Assembly (NCBI GenBank): GCA_024305405.1
Contig: JAKNDB010000088.1
Coordinates: 2,932,001-2,996,000 of the forward strand
DNA from: Dirofilaria immitis
Taxonomy: Eukaryota > Nematoda > Chromadorea > Rhabditida > Onchocercidae
Length of the DNA stretch: 64,000 nt
Direction: 5' to 3'
In this document: positions 1 to 14,200 of the stretch, one piece after another
Layout: every line of letters begins with the position of its first letter
Position numbering within the stretch: position 1 is the stretch's first letter
The notes under the pieces: model-generated
What the model was told of the DNA's origin: nothing
Database searches by the model: none
What the model saw: the letters and a program-made list of their open reading frames with translations, nothing else
Translations under genes and position numbers: made by a program

Positions 1-410
1 GATGGAGATTGATTGATGGTAAAAATAATTGTTTATTCATTTTTTACCTCTTTACTTTTCCTTCGTTTTCGTCGAATTTTTTTTTACTTTATTATTTCTT
101 TGTTCTTCTGTTCGTTTACATTTACCGTTCAATCATTATAAGATTGAATCGGTGACTGTTTTAAAAAAAAAAAGAATAAAAATTAAATATATATCGAAGA
201 TGAAATCTTTGATATATATTTAATAATCATAATTCAATAATAATGGTGTAATCATTAGTGTAATAATTTATACTACTGATGACGATAAATAAAAATTATG
301 AAGATAATGACACCTATCAATAATGTGATAACAAGAAAAAGCTGATGCCAGATTATTACATATTTTAATTTTCCCAACAATTTTAATCTAAATTTAATAA
401 TTCATGTTAA
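1..410. other. AT-rich non-coding DNA
   Basis: No supported gene. A 64-codon open frame here is low-complexity Phe/Leu-rich sequence without splice signals or family resemblance. Confidence 0.5.
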
Positions 411-710
<300 letters not shown>

Positions 711-2984
711 AGAATTTAGTATTAATATTAATGTTATTATATTGTTTTATTGGCAGAGTCTTCGAATGAAAACGACGCAATCTAAATATACGATATATAT
801 ATATATACATATGTCGTATATTTAGAATTTACAAATTAAAATCATTTATTCTTTCATATTGAAATTTTTCAAATAAAATAAACAATTATACAATTATATA
901 TAAACAATTAATAAACAAACAACTTATACAGGAATTGATTATTTTTCTATTTCCTCCAACTTATTAATTTAGAATAATAAGAAATTTTCAAGAGAACAGA
1001 AACAAATGATTAAATGAATTTTTGACCATTTCAATTAAAGAAAAATAAACGTTTATTCGATTCATCTAAAAATCATCATATAGCAACGAAAGATAAAGTA
1101 GGAAGGATGAAAAATAATAAAATTTAAAATTTATTATAGAAAAAGAATGAAATATTTGTTCTTCTTCTTTACAACTCTCGAGCTCAATATTTAACGATTC
1201 GATTACTTTCTTCAACATTACTTCTTAAAAGCAATGAATCCTAACTTTTTTTCAAAACTGCTCTATTCCTAACATTGCGAAAATAAAAAAAAAAGTAAAA
1301 AATGAAAAGTAAAAAGCAGAAAGAAAAAAATGATAAATGTGAAATTTATGTTTACGCAAAAATTTTTAGTAATATTACTAATGAGGGAAGAAAGAAATTT
1401 CGTTATTTTTTCAAATAAAAAAGTTTATTACAAAAATATGACGAGAAAGTTATCATTTATTTTTGTTATCATATAAATATCATTATATAATTTATTAATT
1501 ATTATAATAAATTGTAACTATTTCGAATTAAAGGTAATAAATATATTATCATCTAATCTGTAACAAAATTTTTGATAAAAATCAATAAAATCTTCAATAT
1601 CGACAATTTACTAGCTGAATTTTTTGAATATTAATATGATCGATTAGTTGATTAACTAATAACAATAATTTTATATTTATCAAATTTTGATTTTCTCAAT
1701 TTATATGGTAAAAATTTAACTTAAAAATTTATCTAATTCTTCTTTTTTAGAACTGAAGTTCAAACTGAATTCTTAAAACTGAGATTTATTATTTGTCAAG
1801 ATTTTTATTTGCGATTTGAATTTTAAGTTCAAAATAATGATATTATTTGCAGCTAATATTACGGTAAATATTTTATTAATTAATGTACATCGCATTTTTT
1901 TAAACAAAAAGTTCCAGCGAAAAAATAGAATACTTTGTTGAAATGGAACAAATATATCGTACAGCAAGCAGTAAAATGTGTTGCAGTATTATACAGTATA
2001 TTAAAGTAATATATTTTATGTCATACATATTGCTTGCCTAAAATAAAAATTCTCGAGAATAAAAAAATATCGATGAAGGAAATTAGAATAAGCATCAATG
2101 ATTGGAAAAAGAAAATTTTTTTCCGATTTCTATTTTTTAAAATAAAATTTTATCGGAACAATGGGGAAAAAAATTAAATTGTTGGAATATTTTAAATTAA
2201 TTCTCAACCGTTAAATTTTCAATTTAAATGTCGTAATGAAATTAAAACTTTGGTAACTACTTACATAGCTACATATTGATAATAATTGATAATAGTACTC
2301 CTTAGTGATGAAAAGATTATATCGTAAGATCATTGGCTTAATATAGCTAAGCTGAATACTCAGTTTCTGAATCATTTCCTCCTATTGCATCGACTAATAA
2401 CCTCAATTTTATTATTTCATTTAACGAGCAAAATTTCTCATTTGATAAAATGATAAAGTTATGGGATTTAATTTCTATTGAAAATGCATACTTTAATGTA
2501 ACATTTTGATACAAATATTTGAAGAAATGATTACTTCAATAACTTATTTAACTGATAAATGCCCTTCCCGCTTTTTGTTATAGTCCAAACTTATATCATT
2601 AAAATGATAACGATAGCATAGATTTGATACATATAAACGATATTACTGAAAAATGATAATATTGATAAGAATGTTTCTAATGACAATGACATAAATTTTT
2701 AATGAATAAAGTTGTGATAATTGTTGATTACTAAATGGAAAGAGAGAAAGAAAATCTATGAGATCTTTCAAACGCCAAAGGTGTCAATTATCATTCATGA
2801 CAAGTAATCGAACGAAAGATTTACTTAGCATGCCATAGTTCAACATGTAATATGAATGCATTTTTGGAGGCAATGATGTAATTAATGATAGTATCATTGA
2901 ATGTAACCCAACTGGTTTTTGGCATACAAAATTTTAAAATAAATTTCCATTTCTAAAATGAAAATTTGCAGGATAGTATTGTGC
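711..2984. other. AT-rich non-coding DNA, no gene seen
   Basis: Dense stops in all frames. The only open frame over 60 codons (minus strand near 1.8-2.0 kb) lacks splice sites and recognisable residues. A short TA-rich tract lies at about 790-815. Confidence 0.5.
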
Positions 2985-3775
2985 TATGATTTCTAGCATT
3001 TGCAAAATAATATCATGTTAGGACTACCAACATCTGCGGAATAATATTATTGGAGATTGCTAGCATCTGCGGAATAATATAATGCTAGAGAATACTAGCA
3101 TTTGAAATATAATATCATGCTAGAGATTGCTAGAATCTGAGGAATAATATCATGTTAGGACTGCCAGCATCTGCGGAATAATGTTATTGGAGATAGCTAG
3201 CATCTGCGGAATAATATTATTGGGGATTGCTAGCGTCTGCGGAATAATATTATTGAAGACTGCTAGCGTCTGCGGAATAATATTATTGGAGAGTGCTAGC
3301 ATCTGCGGAATAATATTATTGGAGATTGCTAAGCATCTGCGGAATAATATTATTGGGGATTGCTAGCATCTGCGGAATAATATTATTGGGGATTGCTAGC
3401 ATCTGCGGAATAATATTATTGAAGACTGCTAGCGTCTGCGGAATAATATTATTGAAGACTGCTAGCATCTGCGGAATAATATTATTGGAGATTGCTAGCA
3501 TCTGCGGAATAATATAATGCTAGAGATTACTAGCATTTGAGATATAGTATCATGCTAGAGATTGCTAGAATCTGAGAAATAATATAATGTTAGAGATTGT
3601 TAGAATCTGAGAAATAATATAATGCTAGAGATTACTAGCATTTGAGATATAGTATCATGCTAGAGATTGCTAGAATCTGAGAAATAATATAATGTTAGAG
3701 ATTGCTAGAATCTGAGAAATAATATAATGTTAGAGATTGCTAGAATCTGAGGAATAATATAATGTTAGAGATTAT
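2985..3775. repeat. 33-bp minisatellite, about 24 copies, two subtypes
   Basis: Tandem array with a 33-bp unit built around GCTAGCATCTGCGGAATAAT. The central part (about 3020-3510) is a GC-richer, well conserved subtype with ATTATTGGAGATT spacers. The flanks (about 3080-3160 and 3510-3772) are an AT-richer subtype in which TCTGCGG becomes TCTGAGA or TTTGAGA and the spacer becomes ATAATGTTAGAG. As 33 is divisible by three, an 11-residue peptide (SICGIILLEIA type) stays open over several units on either strand, but no start context, splice site or homologue supports translation. Confidence 0.9.
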
Positions 3776-3785
3776 TTGTATTTGC

Positions 3786-4200
3786 AAGAATCTGTACATA
3801 TGTCTATATACATATGTGTACTCTATACATATGTATATCTTATACACATACATACACCGTCTTATCCATCCACATATAACCTACATATATCTTCACATAT
3901 GCCTACACATACACATACATACATACATACATACATACATACATACATACAGATACATCTATCCTAAATATACATAACATCTTGAAATATAGAAGTGTAT
4001 TGAGAATATAGAATAAATCAAGAAAGTACGTGAATGTGGGTGTATGTATCGTTATGTCTGTGTATATACATTTATGTATATGTATGCTTATGTTTATATT
4101 TTTGTATTTGTCTATGTATATGAATGAATATGAATGTATGTATGTATATGTATGTATGAATACCTCTGTATATGTATATATGTATATTGAAGTATATGTA
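3786..4200. repeat. CATA-then-TATG low-complexity tract with polarity reversal
   Basis: From about 3790 to 3960 the + strand is rich in (CATA)n, with an uninterrupted run near 3912-3950. From about 4040 to 4200 it is rich in (TATG)n. The two halves are roughly complementary and could pair into a long imperfect hairpin. Tyr/Ile/His-rich open frames on both strands follow from the tetranucleotide composition. Confidence 0.8.
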
Positions 4201-4897
4201 GATATTAATTTCTCTAATACTCTCATTTCATTTCAATCCATCATAAATTTACAACAAATAAAATATATATTATTTAATAGTGTAATGTGTGTTGATACAC
4301 AGCAATGATGATAAACTTAGGACACCTTGGGATGCTTCGAGTGAAATACGCGAGGTATATGACATGTAGCGAGTAGATATGAGCTGTGAGATAATGGCCA
4401 ATAAAATAGGTCGTCGATCGACAAAATTGGTTGGCTTTATTAATATATTGTATGTTTATTATGCTGTAAACTGTAACATTGTTTTTTTGAAGCAGGTGGA
4501 ATTATATTACAATATAATGGAAGCGATATATAAATAAGTGGTATGTTTGGCTAAAATAGCGAGTAAAATATAATTTATAAAGAATGACTAATGAAGGTTT
4601 GACAAGGCAGAGAGGTTAAAGGTTAACTTGTTCGATACTACTAAAAGTTATGTTGTTTGCATTTATAATGAATGAAATTGCGGCCGCAAATGTGATATTG
4701 ATTTGTCGATGATTCGGTATTAAATTATATAAAAATGAAAACAATGTATAACTATAACGATTGAGGAAATTAGATTACATTTTCAAGATGTTCTTTTAAT
4801 AAAAATATTGAAAGTAATTGCCATCCTATATATTAATTAATTTCAATTTTCATTTAAAAAAAAAAAGAAAAAAATTTGAAGAAATGCGCAATTAATC
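4201..4897. other. Non-coding spacer
   Basis: No gene seen. It contains a single 8-bp GCGGCCGC palindrome near 4681, unusual in such AT-rich DNA, and ends in a poly-A run just before the satellite. Confidence 0.5.
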
Positions 4898-6075
4898 ATT
4901 GGATTGATTCTTATCTAATTTAATAATCATTGGATTGATTCTTATCTAATTTAATAATCATTGGATTGATTCTTATCTAATTTAATAATCATTGGATTGA
5001 TTCTTATCTAATTTAATAATCATTGGATTGATTCTTATCTAATTTAATAATCATTGGATTGATTCTTATCTAATTTAATAATCATTGGATTGATTCTTAT
5101 CTAATTTAATAATCATTGGATTGATTCTTATCTAATTTAATAATCATTGGATTGATTCTTATCTAATTTAATAATCATTGGATTGATTCTTATCTAATTT
5201 AATAATCATTGGATTGATTCTTATCTAATTTAATAATCATTGGATTGATTCTTATCTAATTTAATAATCATTGGATTGATTCTTATCTAATTTAATAATC
5301 ATTGGATTGATTCTTATCTAATTTAATAATCATTGGATTGATTCTTATCTAATTTAATAATCATTGGATTGATTCTTATCTAATTTAATAATCATTGGAT
5401 TGATTCTTATCTAATTTAATAATCATTGGATTGATTCTTATCTAATTTAATAATCATTGGATTGATTCTTATCTAATTTAATAATCATTGGATTGATTCT
5501 TATCTAATTTAATAATCATTGGATTGATTCTTATCTAATTTAATAATCATTGGATTGATTCTTATCTAATTTAATAATCATTGGATTGATTCTTATCTAA
5601 TTTAATAATCATTGGATTGATTCTTATCTAATTTAATAATCATTGGATTGATTCTTATCTAATTTAATAATCATTGGATTGATTCTTATCTAATTTAATA
5701 ATCATTGGATTGATTCTTATCTAATTTAATAATCATTGGATTGATTCTTATCTAATTTAATAATCATTGGATTGATTCTTATCTAATTTAATAATCATTG
5801 GATTGATTCTTATCTAATTTAATAATCATTGGATTGATTCTTATCTAATTTAATAATCATTGGATTGATTCTTATCTAATTTAATAATCATTGGATTGAT
5901 TCTTATCTAATTTAATAATCATTGGATTGATTCTTATCTAATTTAATAATCATTGGATTGATTCTTATCTAATTTAATAATCATTGGATTGATTCTTATC
6001 TAATTTAATAATCATTGGATTGATTCTTATCTAATTTAATAATCATTGGATTGATTCTTATTTAATTTAATCGTA
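4898..6075. repeat. 31-bp satellite array, 38 near-identical copies
   Basis: The unit begins ATTGGATTGATTCTTATC and continues TAATTTAATAATC. The first start is at 4898 and the last at 6045, exactly 37 periods of 31 bp. Copies look identical by eye except the last, where TTATCTAATTT becomes TTATTTAATTT and the array decays into unique sequence. The homogeneity implies recent expansion or conversion. Since 31 is not a multiple of three, every frame is closed, so coding is excluded. Confidence 0.97.
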
Positions 6076-9000
6076 ATTTTTACAAATTTTTTATTAAAAA
6101 AAGGTGTAATTTATTCTAATAATATCATTAAAAATTGACAGATTTTAAGCAAATAAAAGATGAAATTTGGGAAATAACTTTTTAAAAAGAAAAAAATTGG
6201 CAATTTGTATGTTTGCATAATTTAAAAAATTTTTTGATTTTCTTTTATGAAAAAAATCGATTGAAATGCAAAAAAATTGGTTTATCTAAAAAAAAAAAAA
6301 AAAAAAACAAAGCTTTCCCAAAGATACTATCAATTCATAACATTTCTTCTAATACAACCGCAAAATGTTTGCGGTACAACTATAGAAGTTATTGTTTTGC
6401 TAAATGTAAGATAAAATAATTTTCAAATTTCATTTCAAAATTATAAAAGTAAAAACATGAAACTGTTCATCCAATCGTCTCAAAATTTAAATCAGACTGG
6501 AATAATAATCAGGCTCTGTTGAGAATTTTTTTAACTTTCCTTCGAGGGAATGGAGAAGATAAGAATCCTCTTATTTGTTTATTAGCTTGTTGAATGGAGA
6601 GTGATTTTATCTTGCTGTTGTGATTCGTGGGTTATTATGATATTACAACATTATCACTCTACATTGTGTACTTATACAATGGAATGGATCAAGTGTACAA
6701 TACACAGAAATATCAAAGCAAAATCGAGGAATAACGGGTAAATGTCTAGATGCTTATTTATTACGATGTCGTACCTTTCCTTTGCCACTATTTCTCTCCT
6801 TTAGATTTCATCAATGTAATTGCTTGTGTCATTGAACTGTGATTCTTATTGCTGTGGAATTGTCCTCCAAGCTGTTGCTTCTGCATGTAGAATTTACATA
6901 TTACTGATAAGATTACTGAATAGATTTTAAAAAATTTATGTTAAATAATGAATAATATCAATAATCTTAGTAAAAAGTATATTTGGATTGAATATTTAAA
7001 ATAAAATGATATATATATTTATATATATAAATTGAAATACTATGTTATTAAACACTTTCAGTTTAATGTTTTCGATATAATTTAAATGGTACAAAATAAG
7101 AAATAACAATTTGAAATGATGTAAATAGAAGAATAACAATAAATGTTTATTTTCATTTTTAAATTTATAAAAATGATAATAAAATATGAAATCCTATTTA
7201 TCCTTCGCATACAAATTTATGAAATAGAAAATTACGAAAACATTGATGGAAAAGTTTTTCAGAATAAAAAAGCTCAAAAAAATTTAAAAGATGATGTGGA
7301 AAATTGAATAAGAATGCAGTAACAATAAATTGTTTCCTACTTCAGTAATTAATGAATGATTGATGAAGTTAAGGCTAACGTAAGGGATTGAATAAATATT
7401 TCAAACATATGTCAAAACTGTGCTATGCAAGCGATTTTCCCTTTTCCTTTATTTTATTTGAAAATTCCAGAATTTGCTAATCAAGAAATTTTTATAAAAA
7501 ACTAAAATTTTCAGATAGCATTATGCAATAACTTTTACAGTTGCTTGTACCTATCATAAAGTGATTAGCCATATCTCAATATTTGTATATACAATAATCT
7601 AAAAATGATTTTCAAGTGTTGAAATTCATTGCATAATGCCATCGAGTTTTAATTAATTATCTTGAAAATTTTTGAAATTCTCTCAAAGTCATTTGCTAAA
7701 GATTGAGTAAACATAAATCGAAACTTTTCCAATTAACCTTCATCATTTTCAATAAATCGTTAAAATGAAAAATCAGCATTATTGTCATTAGAACTTGTTT
7801 TCATGCCATCCTCAAATAACATTTAACGAAATCATTTTTTTTTTTATGAATACAAAGAATTAAAAGGAAAAAAGAAAAATTATTGACAAGCTAATTATTA
7901 ATAATTCAATGATGAAATAAACTTTTAAGAAAACAAAGGAAGTTTGATAGAAAATATTTTAAATTTGATTAAATTGAAATGGCATAATTTATAATAATAA
8001 TAGTGGTATCGAAAGAAGAAATGCAAATAGGTTGTTTGAGGATGGAAAGAGTTAGCGAAATTTAAGACATAAAATAATTCAGGTTCAATTTTCTCATGAA
8101 TGTTGAAAGCTAATTTTAATTCTCAGCTAAGGTGTAAGTCTTTTCATCCTAATAATTATACATATTTAAAATATTTGAAGACAACAGAAGAGCTTATTCC
8201 TTATTTATTGGTAACAACGTAAAATAAAATAAACGTAAAAATTATAATCGTAAAAATCATTTCTCAAATTAATGATATGATCAGTGTTACGTTTTCATCA
8301 CATAATGAATAAAATTGAATATATTAATATTTGATCTTAAGTGATATATGATAAAATGAATAATTTATTCAAGCAAGAAAGGTTTGATTTAACATTTTAC
8401 GATAAAATTTGAATTAAACATCATCAAATGCTAAATAATTTTTACAATTACAGCTTATTAGAGATGATTATTTGTTTGATAAAATATTTAAATCATATGT
8501 ATTTTTTTCTTAATTTATAATACACTTTTGAATTAATAAAAAATTTTTGAGAATATTTTTTAAACGAAAAAGATTGAAAAAATTATGGAATTTATTCAAA
8601 TATGTAAAATTATTTCTTTTTCTTTTTGTTTTGAAAAAAAATTCTAAATTATTATTAATATTTAAAGATTTAATTTTAGGATTGAATAAACTTTGTGCAA
8701 AATAAAACAATTTGGAATTTTATAAATTCTCATCTTTTCTCTTTGAAAGGATAAATGCTAAAATTTTTCAAGAGATTTTAAGGGCTTAATTTTGAAATTT
8801 AATAAATTCGATGCAAAATAAACAGATTTGAAAATTTGCGTAATTATTTGGCATTACTATTTCAAATGTTATTATTTTTATCAAACAAAATTGAAAAATT
8901 TAATGTAATTTATTTTCTTTGTTAAACAGACAATGGTTCTGTAAATAAATTATTATTTTATTATAATTGATAAATTCCTATACTTGAAAAGCAAAGAGAA

Positions 9001-9355
9001 ATTATTGCAAATTTGATATTTTTAATTAGTTTCTAGAAATTTTTAAAATTTTGGTGATTTGAATTAATTTCTAGAATTAAGATATTAAATCAACTGATTG
9101 ACCTTTTGATCTTTTAATCCCATTTCGATCTTTTTTAGTTTTTTTATTTCTGTTGCCGTGTCTCTTTCTTATCCTTTCTAAGCTATATCTTTCATATTAT
9201 CATCAAAATATTTTGATATAAAATTATTGAAAAATAAATTTCGCAAATTATATGAAAAATTATGCCTGACACTTTTGATATATTGATTAAAATAAATTAT
9301 CGAAGAACATTTCATAGTTATCTATTGTTGGCTATTATTTTTGGTAAATTTCCCT
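6076..9355. other. AT-rich non-coding DNA, no gene seen
   Basis: Frequent A and T homopolymers and dense stops. Short open frames near 6213-6419 and 8510-8710 are Lys/Phe/Asn-rich and lack splice or start context. Confidence 0.5.
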
Positions 9356-9357
9356 TT

Positions 9358-9430
9358 ATCATTATTCGGCACTTTTTCTTATCATTATTCGGCACTTTTT
9401 CTTATCATTATTCCGCGCTTTTTCTTATAT
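9358..9430. repeat. 23-bp tandem repeat, 3 copies
   Basis: ATTATTCGGCACTTTTTCTT recurs at 9361, 9384 and 9407; the third copy has diverged to ATTATTCCGCGC. Confidence 0.85.
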
Positions 9431-9544
9431 TTATTTTTTCCAAATTATACATACATAAAAATATTGCTGTTTTTTTTCAGCCAAAATTATATATTATTTT
9501 AAAAAGCATCATAATTTATTTTTGCTTTTAGCCAAAATTTTTTT

Positions 9545-10015
9545 TTGGCATAATGACAATCACAATAGTTATTTCTATGGCAAAATTTTTCTTATTCATA
9601 TTGCAATAATATCCATTTACCTCATTGTAAATAACTATCATTTGTAATGCTTTTACTTTATTCTTAGCTCTTGGCTTTAATCTTCTTGGTTTACTTTATC
9701 CTCTTTGGCTTCTCTGAAAAGAAATATGTCAGCAAAGGAAATATTTTCGATTTGCATGGTGACAGTCACAATTCCTTATTCAGATTGCAATAAAATTCAT
9801 TCATCTCATTGACAATAGCTATCGTTGCAATACTTTTCTTTATTCTTGGCTCTTGGCTTACCATAAGACTTCTTGGTTTCTTTGAAAATATATGTCATCT
9901 AAGGAAGTATTTTGCAATTTGCATAAGCAACAATCATTATAATCATTTCTATAGCAAAATTTCTCTTATTATTGTTGTAATAAACATCTTACTGAAATAA
10001 TTATCAGTATAATGT
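9545..10015. repeat. Diverged tandem repeat of about 160-210 bp, 2.5-3 copies
   Basis: The blocks 'acaatcacaatagtt...gcaataa...ctttattcttagctcttggctt', starting near 9549, 9765 and 9928, are recognisably related (TTGCAATA, TCATTG, CTTTATTCTTGGCTCTTGG, then CTTCTTGGTTT). Divergence is large, so the array is old. The open frames here are incidental. Confidence 0.6.
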
Positions 10016-10393
10016 TTTTTTTTTTTTATTGTCGGCTTATTATCATTTTCTTGGCTTTTTAGTATTTTTAGGCTTATCATCATACTCTTTTTGGATCAAA
10101 AAAATTTTTTTTCAAAATGATTTCAGATAAGGTATCTCAATTTGAACAATGTTCATTCGGTTGAATTTGAATTTGTTTCGTTTTCAATAAAATAGTCATA
10201 TAGTGATGACACATTTTCAAAATTTATTTCTTTTTTTGGAATTCATCTTTTCTTCTTTCTTCCTTTCTTTTTTTTGCTACTTTTTTCCCCTTTTTATCTT
10301 CTTTTTCTAAATTTTATTATATAGTAAAATGCATTTGCCCGAAAATTTCACAGGCGAATAAATTTTCTTGAATTATTTTGCAATAAAATGAAC

Positions 10394-10419
10394 GATATAT
10401 ATATATATATATATATATG
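10394..10419. repeat. (AT)n dinucleotide tract
   Basis: About 13 uninterrupted AT dinucleotides. Confidence 0.9.
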
Positions 10420-10769
10420 TTGTATATACATATTATCTACTTATCAATTTTGTTTTATTTGATTTATTTTTACTGTAATTTTTGCATAATTTTTTCTTGA
10501 TTTTATTTTGATATTTTTCTTATTGATATCATTATCGATTAATAGAAGATTAACAAATTAATATAATAATAATTATTTGTTTTTTAAGATTATTTAAAAT
10601 CAACTACATTTTCATTTCTATATATTTCTTATTAATAATTTTATAAAAACATTTTTAATAAGTAAATAATAAAACGCAACGCTGAACTATTTATTTGTTC
10701 AAATATTTATAATCAGTTTCATTTAATTTTTTCATACTTTTCTTATCAAAATTTCTATGCAAAAAATAT

Positions 10770-11235
10770 TGCTTAATGGGTAAATAATTTATTGAGTAAA
10801 TAAGAAAACAATACAAGGATGCAAAAATATCATTCAGCGAGTAAATAATAAAATAATACAATAATACAAAAAAAAATTGCTTGCTGGGTAAATAACAAAA
10901 TTTTATTTTTAATGGTATTGCTTGGTGAGTAAATAAGAAATACTATTTAATGGACAAATAAAAATAATACAATTGTATCAAAAATATTAGTTATTAGGTA
11001 AATTAGGTATTAGGTAAATAATAAAAAAATACAATGATACAAAAATAATATTATTTATTCAATTGATAACAAAATAATACAATGATATAAAAAATATTGT
11101 TTAATGGATAAATAACAAAACAATAGAAATCAAATATCATTTAGATGTAAATTAACAAAATAATACAATAGCACAGAGAAATATTGCATAAATAACGAAT
11201 ATGATTAGAGGAAAAAAATATCATTTAATGATAAC
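10770..11235. repeat. Imperfect tandem repeat, about 50-60 bp unit
   Basis: Repeating theme TGGGTAAATAA, then AAAATAATACAATGATAC, then AAAAATATT, seen about eight times with indels between copies. No coding potential. Confidence 0.6.
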
Positions 11236-14200
11236 ACAATGATAACTATATATCATTTATTCTTGAGAAAGGGAGGAGAGAGCATTTATAATTATTTATC
11301 AATTTTTTCAAAATTTATTTGGAATAAAAATAAGTTCGTTTTTTAAAAACATAATGCATATGTTGATATTGTTTTGTCACTTATCATATATCACATTTTA
11401 TGTCAATTTTTATTGACATCTTTGCAATACAATGATTGACAATTGTGAATTTCTTTTGCATCTTGCGAATAATATTTGGTAGTCTCACAAATTTTGTTAG
11501 TTATTTTCAATAGGATAAGTTAAAATGAAAATTTTAAGAAAATTAAAAACATAAGATACAAAAAGAAAGATTCTAAAAAGTAGCATATTTTTAGAAGTAA
11601 TAAAGTATCTTTCAAATAAATTTATTTTAACATCAATTGTAAATAGAATTTTTAAAATTGACGAATAAAATGAATGAATTTCCTGGATTACATTGTCTTT
11701 TTTTTTATTTCACATTTTAAGCTTCATTTCTTTCTTTCTCTTTCTCTCACTCCTCTCTCTCTCTCTCTCTCTCTCTCTTTTCCTCTTTCCTTTTTTCATT
11801 CTTGAATAACCTCTTTTAACGCCTAAATTGTATTGCATAGAATTTAAAATGTGAAATATACGAATACCTCATCAAACATGAAAAAATTGAAGAAATGAAC
11901 AAAGCAAAAAAAAAAATGATGCTCACATGCAAACATTATTACTTTTTGGTATATTAAATATCTGAATTGGCCTGGATAGAATTATCCTGGCTAGAATTAC
12001 TTGAGTATCTTGGCTAGAATTACTTTAAGCATTATTATTTCAATGAATTATATTTTTATTATCAATTCTTCTTATCTAATCATTTCGCTGTTATGATAAA
12101 ATTTTAAAATGGAAAATGAAAATGAAAATTAGCAATCTAATAAAAACATTAAATGCGCTAAAAATTACAATTTTAATAAAATTAGAATTAATCCATTTTC
12201 TTCTAAGAAAATTGTCATTTTTATAAACTTTTCTTAAAAAATGTGAAAAATAAAAATAAAAATTAGAAATTTAATAAAATTTTATTAAATTTTTTCCGAA
12301 AAAATTTTGCCATTTTTTCTGAATTTTAAGTTTTTGAATTTTTCAAATATTTTGCAAAGGCATTCATTGTTTTTTAATCTTAAATCAAGCTCTAATAAAA
12401 TAAGGCCATTCTTTTTGCTTCATCTAGGCCAAATGATTAGGCCAATTTGATTAATCAACTGCTGCCTAAATGCTACATTTATTGGCTTTCTTTTTTTAAC
12501 GTATCGATAGCCGTTTTATAAGATTGCGAGCATAGTAACAAGTTTCAAAAGCTTTATTTTATCTAATTTTCAGGTAGGTAAATTTAGGCAAACTTAATTT
12601 GTTATTATTTATTTATTTATCATATTGAAACAAAAAGAAATAATTCAAAATTTTTTTTAAATTTTAATTTAATTTAAAAATTTTTTCGGTAAAAATTTAC
12701 AGTTACGTTTCTAACAAAAATTAAAAATTGCAATTTTTTACTCAAAATCAGAATTTTTTTAAGAAAATTTTATAAGCAATATTTTCCAATTGCTAAATTT
12801 TTTTAAAAATGTATCCAGCATTTCTATTTTAATGTTTATTATCATTAGAGAAAAAAAAATCCAAATTATACAATAAAAGAAAGTGGATCATTTAGTATAA
12901 TGCTAAACTAACTTTTGATTCTCGAACTTTTTCAACTTTCTTCAAGATTTAAAATTTCGTAATTTAATAATTAAATAATAATACATTTGATAATTTAGGA
13001 ATATTCACTAAAATATGCAATTTATTAATAGAACGGACAAATAGTTTTAAAAATCTCTAAAATATAATAATGCCATTAATTTTAGATAAATAATGAAGCA
13101 ACAAAAAATTTGGAAATTTTTCAAAGATTACAATTCTTATAATTTATCAATAATCATTTTCATTTGTATATTGTTAGTTTTAAATATAAATACGAACGAT
13201 TTCGACTTTTTAGTTTTCTCAATTGAATTTAAAAATTAATTTTCAAAGTTTAACTTTTTTCCCGCAATTGTATTTACTGTTTTTTCCTTTAAAATAAGTA
13301 TTTAAAAGTTTTTTCCAACTTTTCGATTCTCTATCTTGCAGATAGAATATAATTACTTGCATAAAATAAAAGAATATAATTATAATCAAATGTAATGATT
13401 ATTCTTATTATTGAGTAAAACAAAAGTATAATTACAAATCAAAGTAGTATCATAATAACTATAATAAATAGCTGATAATCTGTGATATTTTGATGATGAA
13501 TATATGAATTAATTTGTAATAAAAAAATCGTTGCATCAAATATGACGCGTAATCGTTTTGTAATATAATAATATTCACATTACATTATGCACTTTTATTT
13601 ATAAAATTTAATTATAAATGAAAATGAATTTGAAATATAAGTGAAAATGGAAGGAAAACAAAAAGCTCAATTAAATATGTTAATAGAATTTTTATTTTAT
13701 TTCATTATTATTTTTTGAATAAATAAAACATTATTCTTACTTTTCTTTTTTTTCAAATAAGTAATTATAATTGGAATTAAATTTCAAATATTATGAAGTA
13801 ATCGTACTATTTTATCTTTTCATTTCCAAAAAAATTTTTTTCAATAAGAAAATTATTGAATAAAAATTTTTTATTAATATTAATATTATTTTAATTTAAA
13901 AAAATATGCTTCGATCCTTTTTATTATAAACATCTCAGTGCTTTTCGGTAAATTCAAATAATTTATTATAAATTTGAGAATTTATTATGTTTCAAATTAA
14001 ATTTAAGAATTGCTATTTTAAAAAATTGCTATTATTATTATTATTATCATAATTATTATCTGCTATCAAAACTATTATCATTATTGCACATTATTGTATC
14101 ACTATTTTGTATTACTGTTATTATTATTGCTGCTATTATAATTATAATTGATAATAAGAATAATTCTATTATCATGGATTGTTATTGTTCCTGATAATCA

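Noticed and set aside
3181..3517. Open frames encoding SICGIILLEIA repeats on both strands
   Set aside because: The 33-bp period keeps frames open; no start context, splice site or homologue.
3762..4308. Overlapping open frames up to 107 codons, Tyr/Ile/His-rich
   Set aside because: Generated by CATA/TATG repeats, present on both strands.
9262..10000. Hydrophobic open frames of 63-89 codons
   Set aside because: Phe/Ile-rich low-complexity sequence inside tandem repeats; no splice or family evidence.
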